Positions 13,781-21,480 of a stretch of DNA of 22,861 nt are shown here, piece after piece. The number at the start of each line of letters is the position of its first letter. The stretch's first letter is position 1. The stretch covers positions 1 through 22,861 of the forward strand of contig CALFYN010000637.1 in assembly GCA_937952345.1 (NCBI GenBank), in the 5' to 3' direction. The translations under genes were made by a program, and so were the position numbers. The stretch comes from an uncultured Acidobacteriota bacterium (lineage in GTDB: Bacteria; Acidobacteriota; Terriglobia; Bryobacterales; Bryobacteraceae). The notes below the pieces were generated by a model, which was given only the letters and a program-made list of their open reading frames with translations, made no database searches and was not told where the DNA came from.

Positions 13781-16641
13781 CGCACGGAGTTGGCGTTGTC
13801 CGATGAACTTACGGCGGTCCAGCGTCCGAGCAGTTCGTGCAGTTCCGATTCGCGCACCGGCTTGGTGATGTAGTCGTCCATTCCGGAGGCGAGACACCGT
13901 TCTCGATCGCCAGTCATGGCGTGCGCGGTCATGGCGATGATGGGAATGCGGCTTCCGGTTTTCATCTGCCGGATGGCGGCGGTGGTCTGATAGCCGTCCA
14001 TTTCGGGCATCTGGCAGTCCATCAGAATGGCGTCGAAATTGGACTTGGCCACCAAGTCCAGGGCAAGACGCCCAGAATCGACAACCGTTGCGGAGAATCC
14101 GGCCTTCTCCACGAGGCGCTGGGCAACAAGCTGATTGACGCTGTTGTCTTCGACGATGAGAACACATCCGCGATTCCGGGCAACGGCGGCGGCTGTGGGC
14201 TGCGCTGGTTGGGCTGGAAGCGATTCCGGCGCCAGATCGAGTACGACACGGAACCAAAACGTGGAGCCTAAGCCTTCGGCGCTCTCGAATCCGATCACTC
14301 CACCCATCCGTTGAATGAGCTCGCGGCAAATGGCGAGGCCTAACCCCGTGCCGCCGAACTTGCGGGTTGTTGTGGAGTCCGCCTGTTGGAAAGGCCGGAA
14401 GAGCTTGAGTTGCGCATCCTTCGGGATTCCGATTCCAGTGTCGCGGATTTGGACGTGAATAGCGCGAGAGCGGTCATCGATTTCCAGCCCGTGGACAAGA
14501 ACAGAGAGCGAACCCTTCCTAGTGAATTTAACGGCGTTGCCGGCGAGATTCGCGAGAACCTGGCGTAGACGAGCCGGATCCCCGTAGAAGGTGTCACGGC
14601 TTTTTGCATCAACGCTCACCTGGAACAACAACCCTTTGGACTCCGCAGTGGTGCGATAGGGTAGCAGCGCCGTCTCAATGAGGTTATCCATTCGAAATGG
14701 CAGCCGCTGGATTTCCAGATGGCCGGCTTCGATCTTAGAGAGATCCAGAACATCGTTCAGTACGCTCAGTAGCGATTCGGCGGAATCGAGAGCGATGCAC
14801 GCACGCCTGCGCTGTTCGGCATCGAGAGAGTGGTCAAGGAGCATCGTGAGCATGCCGATCACGCCATTCAGCGGAGTACGAACTTCGTGGCTCATGTTGG
14901 CAAGGAAAGCGCTTTTCGTGCGGCTGGCTTCCTCGGCACGGGTTTTGGCGACCTCAAATTCGGCGGTGCGCTCCCTGACGCGTTCTTCGAGTTCGCTGAG
15001 GAGCTCGGTCAGGCGGGTATTGAGTGCATCGCGTTCCTGAATGGAGTTCTCCAATCCCCGATAGGTTTGCTGCAGCTTCGCGGCCATCTTCTGGAAGTCA
15101 CCCAAGAGAATCTGGATCTCCTCAGGTCCGGATTCACAGCCGGTGGACATGAGGTGATAGCTCGCCGGTTCATCGCGCAGGTTGCGTACCTGCCGCATGA
15201 GACTGTCGAGAGGCTTGGTTACTTGGCGAGCAAGGAAATTAGCGGCGATGACGCTCAAAACCATGATGACAACAAGGAAAAGCGTGGTTTCGGTGATGTA
15301 CCTGTTCAACCCCGAGATCAATACCGATTGCGGAATGAGGGCACAGACGACCCAATCGGGGGAAGGGCCGCTAACTGCCGTGGTGAGAAATTCGGCATCG
15401 CCGATCTGCATGCGGAATGGCAGAGCAGTAGCAGCATGCTCTCGTATTTGCGCCAGCAATGACGTGCCGCTGAGATCGTCGAGATGACTTTGCCCGGTGC
15501 CCGATGTCGCGGCAACGACTTTGCTTCCATCCAACAGGATTAACTCCGCGTTTCGGACTGCGGCAAGGCCCTTGACGGCATCGCGCAGGCGGGTAAGGTC
15601 GAGCGATCCTTCCACGACACCCGCAAACTGGCGATTCCTCTGGTAAGGCGCGCTAATGGCAACAATCGGGTCTGTCCCAAAGCCCCGGCCGCGGAAGGCA
15701 TGCGAAACGTGGGGTCGGCCGCTGGCCTTCGGCTCGCGGAAATAGGAGCGATCAGAAACAACATGGACGAAGCGGGGATCCCCGCCACCAGTTAGCACCC
15801 GGGGATGAGCGGCGATCAAGCGCCCAAGCTCATCCGTAGCGATCATTGTGAGGAATCCGGGGTAACGTTTGTGCCATACCTCAAGAAGCTGATCCGGCGA
15901 CTTCCCGCCTCTTTCTTCCAACAGGGTTGCGGCCGCCGCAACCGCATCTACATGTTTTTCGAGTTGCCAGCGCAGCTCTGCGGAAATCGAACTCGCTGTG
16001 TCTTTCAGCTTGCCCTCCCACTCACGCTGCAGGTTCCTCTCGAAATGCCTGCTCTGAAAGAGCACAACCAGCACCAGCGGCACAATCGAAACGGCCAGCA
16101 ACCCAGCTAACATTGAGGCTCGCAATGGATGCGGTGTCGCCGATCCTGCCCCCGGCAGCCAGCGCCGCGCCCCCGTGGTTTCCACAAGCAGCATCGCGAG
16201 CGCGAGGTTGAGAATGGAGTTCACGGGAGGCTTCAGTAAGAGCGTAAGGCTCGCTTCACCGGGAGTTCCAACGTAGTGCTGCAATAACATAGCAAGCAGT
16301 GGGGCAGCAAAGGAAAGCCCAAGAAGCACATCGAGGAAGAACTTCCGCGTATCAGCGCTACGCGCCAGGGCGGCGGTTAGAGCCAGCAATACGGCTCCGA
16401 TCATGCCATGCGGATGCCCGGTGACAGCGAACGTGGCGCAATAGGCCAATACGGCGGCAACGGCCCCTTGCAGAGGGCTGAGGTACAGGATGGCAACACA
16501 GGGGAAGACACCCCCGAACCAGAGGTCTAGACCCTCGTAAATGTTCAGTGGAAAAAGGTTAGCAGCCACTGACAAGGCCGCGACAGCAGGCACGAAACCG
16601 TGCCGCCGTGAGTATTCGCGGAGATTGTCGAGATACGCCAC
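13777..16641 (-). CDS. Hybrid sensor histidine kinase with membrane sensor, Cache-like domain and receiver
   Basis: The 954-residue protein has two apparent sensory parts. Residues 15-155 form five or six hydrophobic helices like an integral membrane sensor. After a helix at 174-196 comes an extracytoplasmic region (about 200-445) with a dCache-like pattern (DRSYFREPKASG, ISAPYQRNRQFAGVVEGSLDL). A helix at 450-470 leads into HAMP (about 468-525) and a coiled coil (525-575). The kinase core has SHEVRTPLNG with His585, the N-box NLAGNAVKFT (698-707), the G1 box DTGIGIP (734-740) and the G2 box GGTGLGLAI (763-771). A C-terminal receiver has EDN (831-833), phosphoacceptor Asp875 in MDCQMPEMDG, and Lys927. 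It lacks a visible output domain, so a phosphorelay partner is expected elsewhere. The ligand is unknown. Confidence 0.95.
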   Translation of the reverse strand: MAYLDNLREYSRRHGFVPAVAALSVAANLFPLNIYEGLDLWFGGVFPCVAILYLSPLQGAVAAVLAYCATFAVTGHPHGMIGAVLLALTAALARSADTRKFFLDVLLGLSFAAPLLAMLLQHYVGTPGEASLTLLLKPPVNSILNLALAMLLVETTGARRWLPGAGSATPHPLRASMLAGLLAVSIVPLVLVVLFQSRHFERNLQREWEGKLKDTASSISAELRWQLEKHVDAVAAAATLLEERGGKSPDQLLEVWHKRYPGFLTMIATDELGRLIAAHPRVLTGGGDPRFVHVVSDRSYFREPKASGRPHVSHAFRGRGFGTDPIVAISAPYQRNRQFAGVVEGSLDLTRLRDAVKGLAAVRNAELILLDGSKVVAATSGTGQSHLDDLSGTSLLAQIREHAATALPFRMQIGDAEFLTTAVSGPSPDWVVCALIPQSVLISGLNRYITETTLFLVVIMVLSVIAANFLARQVTKPLDSLMRQVRNLRDEPASYHLMSTGCESGPEEIQILLGDFQKMAAKLQQTYRGLENSIQERDALNTRLTELLSELEERVRERTAEFEVAKTRAEEASRTKSAFLANMSHEVRTPLNGVIGMLTMLLDHSLDAEQRRRACIALDSAESLLSVLNDVLDLSKIEAGHLEIQRLPFRMDNLIETALLPYRTTAESKGLLFQVSVDAKSRDTFYGDPARLRQVLANLAGNAVKFTRKGSLSVLVHGLEIDDRSRAIHVQIRDTGIGIPKDAQLKLFRPFQQADSTTTRKFGGTGLGLAICRELIQRMGGVIGFESAEGLGSTFWFRVVLDLAPESLPAQPAQPTAAAVARNRGCVLIVEDNSVNQLVAQRLVEKAGFSATVVDSGRLALDLVAKSNFDAILMDCQMPEMDGYQTTAAIRQMKTGSRIPIIAMTAHAMTGDRERCLASGMDDYITKPVRESELHELLGRWTAVSSSDNANSVR

Positions 16642-16708
16642 GGTGCAGAACGGTAGTAGTCCATTCAGACTATCGGCGGATCCGTAAGGATACTGAAGAC
16701 TGTATTAC

Positions 16709-16751
16709 AAAAAGAAGCGCCCGCCGCAGCTGAATCGTCAGCCGGGCGGGC
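16709..16751 (-). terminator. Rho-independent terminator after trxA
   Basis: Read on the minus strand, GCCCGCC (16751-16745) pairs with GGCGGGC (16725-16719). An inner stem (CTGA/TCAG with flanking pairs and one mismatch and one bulge) closes a short loop. The stem is followed by CGCTTCTTTTTGT, a U-rich tract at 16718-16708. It sits about 25 bases beyond the thioredoxin stop. It should end the glgA-trxA transcripts before the hybrid kinase gene, which therefore probably has its own promoter in the roughly 65 bases between this terminator and 16641. Confidence 0.85.
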
Positions 16752-16776
16752 TAGTGAGGGAAAACCGCGGAGGGAG

Positions 16777-17106
16777 CTAAATATGGCTGCTGAGCATCTT
16801 CTCGATATCAGCCTTGCCCGTCGCGCCGACGCGCTGCTCCACTACCTGACCACCTTTAAAGAGAAGAATGGTGGGAATCCCGCGGATGTTGTAGCGCATT
16901 GCGCTTCCGGGATTCTCGTCGACATTGAGCTTGCCGACTTTCACCTTGCCGGCGTAGCCGTCTGCAACGGCATCTACCGTGGGCCCCATCATGCGGCAGG
17001 GGCCACACCATTCCGCCCAAAAATCCACGAGCACGGGAACATCGGACTTTAGGACTTCGCTGTCCCAGCCGGCATCCGTGAATGTCAACGTATTCTGACC
17101 TGCCAT
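16777..17106 (-). CDS. trxA: Thioredoxin
   Basis: This cytoplasmic dithiol-disulfide oxidoreductase reduces protein disulfides using electrons from thioredoxin reductase. The start at 17106 gives the standard 109-residue thioredoxin, although the open frame reaches further upstream toward glgA. The active site is FWAEWCGPCRMM (29-40) with Cys34 and Cys37. The buried Asp is in VDFW (27-30), and the cis-proline is Pro78 in GIPT. The C-terminal GATGKADIEKML is typical. It lies 50 bases after the glgA stop on the same strand and is followed by an intrinsic terminator. No reductase gene is in the window. Confidence 0.97.
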   Translation of the reverse strand: MAGQNTLTFTDAGWDSEVLKSDVPVLVDFWAEWCGPCRMMGPTVDAVADGYAGKVKVGKLNVDENPGSAMRYNIRGIPTILLFKGGQVVEQRVGATGKADIEKMLSSHI

Positions 17107-17156
17107 TTTCGTTTCAATCTCCACGTGTCTATAGATGCGAATCTTGCGAAAAGGAT

Positions 17157-18578
17157 TCAAGCGAGCAATTCGGCATAGAGCCGGGAATAGGCGGCCGCGG
17201 ACTTGCTCCAGGAAAAGTCCTTTTGCATCCCGAGGCGTACCATGCCGTTCCAACGCTCACGATCGAGGGCGTAGACAGTGAGCGCCTCGCGTAACGCGCC
17301 AAGCATTGCTTCCCCTGAATAGGACCAGAACTTGAATCCCGTCCCACCGTCTATCGTATCATCGAGGCCACCGGTGGCGTGGACAATGGGAACGGCCCCG
17401 TAGCGGAGGCTGTACATCTGGTTCAACCCGCAGGGTTCATAGTGGCTGGGCATGAGAAACATGTCAGAGCCGGCTTCTATCTTGTGGGCCAGGGCATCGT
17501 CGAAGGCAACCCGTACGGCAAACTTGTCGGGACGCAATTCGGCAAGGGTGCGGAATAGGGACTCGTATTGCGGATCGCCGTTACCGAGCACTGCCATTTT
17601 GAGATCCCAATGCACAAGGTCATAGGCCACTTGAGCGATGAGGTCGAAGCCTTTTTGGGAGGCGAAGCGGGACACGATGCCGATGACGGGAGTTTCCGGA
17701 TCATCGGTCGGCAGGCCCATGGTACGGAGCAAATCCAGCTTGCAAGCGCGCTTGCCTTCCAATGCGGTGTGGGAAAAGGGCGCGGCCAGATGCGGATCGG
17801 TCTCCGAGTTCCACACGGAGTAGTCGATGCCGTTGAGAATTCCGGTTAGGCGTGCCGAGCGAGCACGGAGGAGGCCGTCGAGGCCGAAGCCTTGCTCCGG
17901 AGTCTGAATTTCACGCGCATAGGTTGGGGATACAGTGGTCAATTGGTCGCTGTAGACCAAACCAGCTTTGAGGAGGTTGATGCTACCGTGGAACTCGACG
18001 AGATCGGGACGGAACAGGGTATCGGATAGGCCGAGCCAGAACATGCGGCCGCGATCGAACAGCCCCTGATAGCCAAGGTTGTGAATGGTAAAGACGGTTT
18101 TGACACCATGGAAGGTGGGGTCGGTAGCGTAGTACTGGTGCAGGTAGGCGGGGAGGAGTCCGGTCTGCCAGTCGTGGCAATGAATGATGTGAGGGCGAAA
18201 GAAGTGGCGAGCAACGGCAAGCGCCGCATGGCAGAGTGCGGCAAAGCGCGTGTCATTATCCCAGTAGTCCTTTCCGGCGACGGCGTAAAGCCCCTCGCGA
18301 TCGAAGAAGACCGGGCAATCGACGAGATAAAAATCCACGCCTCTCAGGTGAACCAGCCATAGGGATGCCGCATAACGGCCGGGACCGATCCAGAGTGTGA
18401 TATTTTCAGCGACTTTGCGAGCTCCGCTGAGGCTGGTGCCCCGATAGCGCGGCAGAACCACCGCGACCTCTTCGCCCTGTTCGGCCAAGGCGGGGGGAAG
18501 CGATCCCAACACGTCGGCCAAGCCGCCTGTCTTGGAGAAGGGGCGGGCCTCCGACGATACCATGAGAATCCGGGCCAT
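17157..18578 (-). CDS. glgA: Glycogen (starch) synthase, ADP-glucose type
   Basis: This GT5 enzyme extends alpha-1,4-glucan from ADP-glucose. The start at 18578 gives 473 residues, close to the family norm, with MARILMVSSEARPFSKTGGL at the very front. KTGGLADV (16-23) is the nucleotide-sugar binding signature with Lys16. Further matches are HDWQTG (135-140), TIHNLGYQG (164-172), SRFASQKG (303-310, Arg/Lys of the active site) and HYEPCGLNQMYS (379-390) with the catalytic-type Glu381, then GGLDDT (403-408). The longer upstream frame is not supported. It is followed by trxA and is divergent from the S41-like gene over 75 bases. No other glycogen gene is nearby. Confidence 0.96.
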   Translation of the reverse strand: MARILMVSSEARPFSKTGGLADVLGSLPPALAEQGEEVAVVLPRYRGTSLSGARKVAENITLWIGPGRYAASLWLVHLRGVDFYLVDCPVFFDREGLYAVAGKDYWDNDTRFAALCHAALAVARHFFRPHIIHCHDWQTGLLPAYLHQYYATDPTFHGVKTVFTIHNLGYQGLFDRGRMFWLGLSDTLFRPDLVEFHGSINLLKAGLVYSDQLTTVSPTYAREIQTPEQGFGLDGLLRARSARLTGILNGIDYSVWNSETDPHLAAPFSHTALEGKRACKLDLLRTMGLPTDDPETPVIGIVSRFASQKGFDLIAQVAYDLVHWDLKMAVLGNGDPQYESLFRTLAELRPDKFAVRVAFDDALAHKIEAGSDMFLMPSHYEPCGLNQMYSLRYGAVPIVHATGGLDDTIDGGTGFKFWSYSGEAMLGALREALTVYALDRERWNGMVRLGMQKDFSWSKSAAAYSRLYAELLA

Positions 18579-18617
18579 GGATAAGATGATCGCAAATGCA
18601 GCAGGCCGAAGAGGGAA

Positions 18618-18623
18618 TTGACA
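18618..18623 (+). promoter_or_regulatory. Possible shared -35 element (TTGACA) in the glgA / S41-like divergent gap
   Basis: TTGACA is a perfect consensus -35 on the plus strand, lying inside the near-palindrome ATTGACAAT (18617-18625). The minus strand therefore also reads TTGTCA. Convincing -10 hexamers at the right spacing are not visible on either strand, so the assignment is tentative. The 75-base gap 18579-18653 holds nothing else I can name. Confidence 0.3.
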
Positions 18624-18653
18624 ATCGTGCGCAGTCGCGTCTAGGGTTGGGAC

Positions 18654-19877
18654 ATGCGTCGAATCACACGCCGGAGAGCCTTGTTGGCCGCCCCTTTGGC
18701 ACTTGCGGGGCAGAACACGCTCACTGCGGACGACTGGAGGGAAGATGTGAGGTTCCTCAGCACGGAAGTGCAGCGTCTGCATCCGGGGTGGCGGGAGGAA
18801 TCGAGACGGAAGGCGTTCCAAGCCTCCGTGGAAAAGATGGAAGCAGCAATCGGCCGGCACGACGAGCCTCAGATTCGCGCCGGATTGTTGCGGGCTTTTC
18901 ACGCATTGGGTGATTCGCACTCAGGCATCCCGCTGCATGCCTTGTTCGGGCAGCAGATTCTGCCGGTCGGACTCTATTGGTTCGCCGACGGTATCTATGT
19001 TGCCGCGGCGAGCCGGGAGGCAATTCCCGCCCTCGGCAAAAGGGTTCTGGCGATCGGCGGTCGGGAAATCGAAACGGCCTGTCAGGCACTGGCTGAGTTG
19101 ATTCCGCATGAGAATGAATGGGTGCTGCGGCACCGGTTGCCGCAGTATTTGAGTTTTCCTGGCTTGCTGCGGGCGGCGGGTATGGCTGCGCCTGGCAAGG
19201 CTACCGCGTTGGGATACGAAGGTGGGACGGTGGATCTGAACCCGGTAGATATGCGCAGCGCGGGCGGATTCGATCGCGTGTATGACGACCGCAAGAAAAC
19301 ACCGCCATTGTACCGGCGCAACCCGTGGCTGGCATATTGGACGGCGCGCATTGAGCCGGCCGGTACCCTCTACTTTCACTACAGCCGATGTGAGAATGAG
19401 CCGTCGCAACCGATCGCCGCTTTCCTGCAGCAAGTGTGCCAGGAGATACAAAGCGGGAAGGTAGCACGGCTGATCATTGACCTGCGGCTAAACAGCGGAG
19501 GGGATTCCAGTTTGCTGAACCCTCTGATTGAGTTCCTGCGTGGGAGTTCCGTAAATCGGAAAGGAAGGCTGTTTGGTATTATCGGCCGGGCGACGTATTC
19601 GTCAGCTTTGATCAACGCCGTGCAGTTGACACAGCAAACCTCTATCACGATGGTTGGCGAGCCGACGGGTGGAAAGCCGAACCACTTCGGGGAGGCGAAG
19701 CAGATTGTCCTGCCGCGCTCAAATCTGGCGGCGTTTTGTTCCACGCGGCATTTCGAGCTGTTGAAAGCAGATCCCGCTTCGCTGCTACCCCAAGTTCGGG
19801 CGGAAATACAATATGCGGATCACGTAGCGGGACGCGATCCGTTTCTGGAGTTGATCCTGAAGAGGGTCAGGAGCTAG
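18654..19877 (+). CDS. S41-family-like serine peptidase/hydrolase with Tat-type signal
   Basis: The 407-residue product resembles C-terminal-processing (tail-specific) peptidases. LIIDLRLNSGGD (273-284) is the typical core strand and glycine turn. GRATYSSALINAVQL (311-325) holds the likely nucleophile Ser316 or Ser317. GEPTGGKPNHFGE (335-347) supplies the general-base-like Lys341. An N-terminal helical region with GDSHSG (86-91) also occurs in this family. I see no clear PDZ domain, although residues 100-150 (LPVGLYWF..VLAIGGREI) could form a degenerate one. The N-terminus ITRRRALLAAPLALAG (4-19) suggests Tat-dependent export. The substrate is unknown. Its TAG stop is in a CTAG shared with sulfatase 3. 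Confidence 0.85.
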   Translation: MRRITRRRALLAAPLALAGQNTLTADDWREDVRFLSTEVQRLHPGWREESRRKAFQASVEKMEAAIGRHDEPQIRAGLLRAFHALGDSHSGIPLHALFGQQILPVGLYWFADGIYVAAASREAIPALGKRVLAIGGREIETACQALAELIPHENEWVLRHRLPQYLSFPGLLRAAGMAAPGKATALGYEGGTVDLNPVDMRSAGGFDRVYDDRKKTPPLYRRNPWLAYWTARIEPAGTLYFHYSRCENEPSQPIAAFLQQVCQEIQSGKVARLIIDLRLNSGGDSSLLNPLIEFLRGSSVNRKGRLFGIIGRATYSSALINAVQLTQQTSITMVGEPTGGKPNHFGEAKQIVLPRSNLAAFCSTRHFELLKADPASLLPQVRAEIQYADHVAGRDPFLELILKRVRS

Positions 19878-21283
19878 ACGCGGGCGCGCGCAGCTTTCCA
19901 TCCGGCATCGAGAACTGCCCGCATCTGATCGAGCGTTTTCTTGTGCCGGGGCATCGCTGCAAGGTTGGTAAACTCTCGCGGATCGGTCTGCCGGTCGTAG
20001 AGTTCCTCGCCGGGTTTGGGCCCTGTCCATCGGATGTAACGGTATCGTTCGTTGACCGCGGCGCGGCCTTCGATGCCGTTCGGTGCCGTGACAACGCTAA
20101 ATACAGCCGATTTGAATGGACGCGATGGGTTGTCGAGCAGCGGCCTTAAGCTTTGCCCTTCGAGGTTAAGCGGCGGCTTCAATCTTGCCAGATCTGCCAG
20201 CGTTGGGTAGATGTCAACGAACTCCACCAATGAGCGTGTAGATTTGCCGCTTCCCTTCGCACCGGGGGCCGCAATCAACAACGGGGCGCGCATGGATTCC
20301 TCAAACAGGCTGCGCTTGTGCCAGCGATGATGCTCGCCAAGGTGCCAGCCGTGATCGCCCCAGAACACGACAATCGTACGCCTCGATTGGTCCGACTTCT
20401 CCAGTGCATCAAGAACACGGCCGACCTGCCAATCCATATAGGAGACCGAAGCGTAGTAGGCGCGGATGGCCTCCTTTTTCTGCATCTCGGTCATGCCACC
20501 CATGTCTTTCGCACGAGTGTTGATGGCGATCTCGCTGGCCTCGGGGATATCGTCGAGGTCGTTAGGAGCATTCACCGGTGCGGGAATGGAACCGAGTGGA
20601 TAAAGATCGAAGAACCGCGCGGGCGCGACATGAGGCAGGTGGGGTCGAAGGTAACCGAGGCCGAGAAACCACGGGCGGTTTGCATTGGCGGAGATGGTTT
20701 CCATCGCGATCTCCGTGGCTTTCTCATCGGCCTGGTCCTTACCTTCGCCGGAAAAGGCAATCGCGTGCCAGGCGGCCCGCCGGCCCGGAAGGATGTTGCC
20801 TCCCTGGCCTTGCGTTCTCTGCTCGCTGCCGGGAGGGCTGATGGCAACATCCCAACTGGGCGGATCATCCCACTTGTTCGTGCCGACCGACCCCGGAACA
20901 TCCATGTGATACATCTTGCCGGCGCGCACGGATCGCCATCCGCTGTTCTTGAATAATTGCGGTAGGGTGACGACGTCGGGCAATTTGTCGCGCACGGCGA
21001 TGTTGTTCTCGAAAATGCCAGTGGAATCCGGGCGAAGTCCGGTCAGCAGTGAGCATCGGCTTGGCCCGCAGACCGGGTACTGGCAATAGGCCCGGTCGAA
21101 ACGTACGCCGCGAGCCGCAAGTCTGTCGAGGTTTGGCGTTTTGACGATGGGATGCCCATAGCAGCCGAGATCGTTGTTCATGTCGTCGGAAGCGATGAAC
21201 AGGACGTTAGGCCGTTCGGCAGTTTGGGAACGAATCAAGGCCGGAGCACCTAGGGCCGCTGCCAGAAACGATCTGCGTTGCAT
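19874..21283 (-). CDS. Tat-exported sulfatase, iduronate-2-sulfatase-like (sulfatase 3)
   Basis: The start at 21283 gives 469 residues with MQRRSFLAAALGAPALIRSQ, a clean twin-arginine signal; the longer upstream frame adds an unlikely leader. The formylglycine signature is CGPSR (72-76) with Cys72. Metal ligands are in SDD (32-34), GDHGWH (309-314) supplies Asp310/His311, and catalytic residues include Lys123 and His126 (AGKMYH) and His215 (RPHLP). The phrases DDMNNDLGCYG, YPVCGPSRCSLLTGLRPD and WGDHGWHLGEHHRWHK follow the iduronate-2-sulfatase subgroup. That group removes 2-O-sulfate from uronic acids in animals, although bacterial members have varied substrates. It shares its CTAG stop with the S41-like gene. 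Confidence 0.95.
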   Translation of the reverse strand: MQRRSFLAAALGAPALIRSQTAERPNVLFIASDDMNNDLGCYGHPIVKTPNLDRLAARGVRFDRAYCQYPVCGPSRCSLLTGLRPDSTGIFENNIAVRDKLPDVVTLPQLFKNSGWRSVRAGKMYHMDVPGSVGTNKWDDPPSWDVAISPPGSEQRTQGQGGNILPGRRAAWHAIAFSGEGKDQADEKATEIAMETISANANRPWFLGLGYLRPHLPHVAPARFFDLYPLGSIPAPVNAPNDLDDIPEASEIAINTRAKDMGGMTEMQKKEAIRAYYASVSYMDWQVGRVLDALEKSDQSRRTIVVFWGDHGWHLGEHHRWHKRSLFEESMRAPLLIAAPGAKGSGKSTRSLVEFVDIYPTLADLARLKPPLNLEGQSLRPLLDNPSRPFKSAVFSVVTAPNGIEGRAAVNERYRYIRWTGPKPGEELYDRQTDPREFTNLAAMPRHKKTLDQMRAVLDAGWKAARARV

Positions 21284-21370
21284 ATCTGAATACTTTATCT
21301 GAAAAGTTCTGATCGCAAGGAGTGCAAAGCGAATACGCCCAAACAACGAGGCGGAACCTTAGGCTCGTTC

Positions 21371-21391
21371 CCGGCCAGTCAGCAGTACACC
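21371..21391 (+). repeat. Direct repeat copy A (21 bp)
   Basis: CCGGCCAGTC, four variable bases (AGCA), then GTACACC. It matches copy B at 21447-21467 in 18 of 21 positions, with all mismatches in the central four bases. This arrangement recalls a conserved bipartite site with a variable spacer. Confidence 0.6.
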
Positions 21392-21420
21392 AATGAGAGC
21401 GGGCCGAACAGGAAGGTGCC

Positions 21421-21451
21421 GCCGGCCAAGAACCTCAACAGGAGGGCCGGC
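21421..21451. repeat. Inverted repeat between and overlapping the direct repeats
   Basis: GCCGGCC (21421-21427) and GGCCGGC (21445-21451) can pair across a 17-base loop, which itself contains CCT/AGG. The right arm runs into direct repeat copy B. No U-rich tract follows on either strand, so a terminator is unlikely. Confidence 0.5.
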
Positions 21452-21467
21452 CAGTCTGGGGTACACC
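21447..21467 (+). repeat. Direct repeat copy B (21 bp)
   Basis: CCGGCCAGTC, TGGG, GTACACC: the second copy of the bipartite motif, starting 76 bases after copy A. It lies 14 bases downstream (minus strand) of the cobalamin adenosyltransferase stop. Confidence 0.6.
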
Positions 21468-21480
21468 CCTCGCATGGCAG

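Larger units (their letters stand above)
21284..21480. other. 197-bp intergenic region with duplicated motif and hairpin
   Basis: No convincing gene is present. The region holds an 18-of-21 direct repeat pair flanking an inverted repeat, described separately. Close to the sulfatase 3 start, the minus strand reads TTGCGA followed 17 bases later by AAGTAT. This is a possible weak promoter that would give a very short leader. Confidence 0.5.

Noticed and set aside
11892..14329. Long minus-strand frames (333 and 542 residues) opposite the Gfo/Idh, TIM-barrel and hybrid kinase genes
   Set aside because: They are Arg/His/Ser-rich shadow frames with no recognisable domains, and they cross gene boundaries.
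17107..17253. Longer N-terminus for thioredoxin
   Set aside because: It overlaps the end of glgA and precedes a normal full-length thioredoxin start; no signal peptide is present.
18579..18920. Longer N-terminus for glycogen synthase
   Set aside because: The extension overlaps the divergent S41-like gene and has no similarity to the family. The ATG at 18578 places the KTGGL motif at its usual position.
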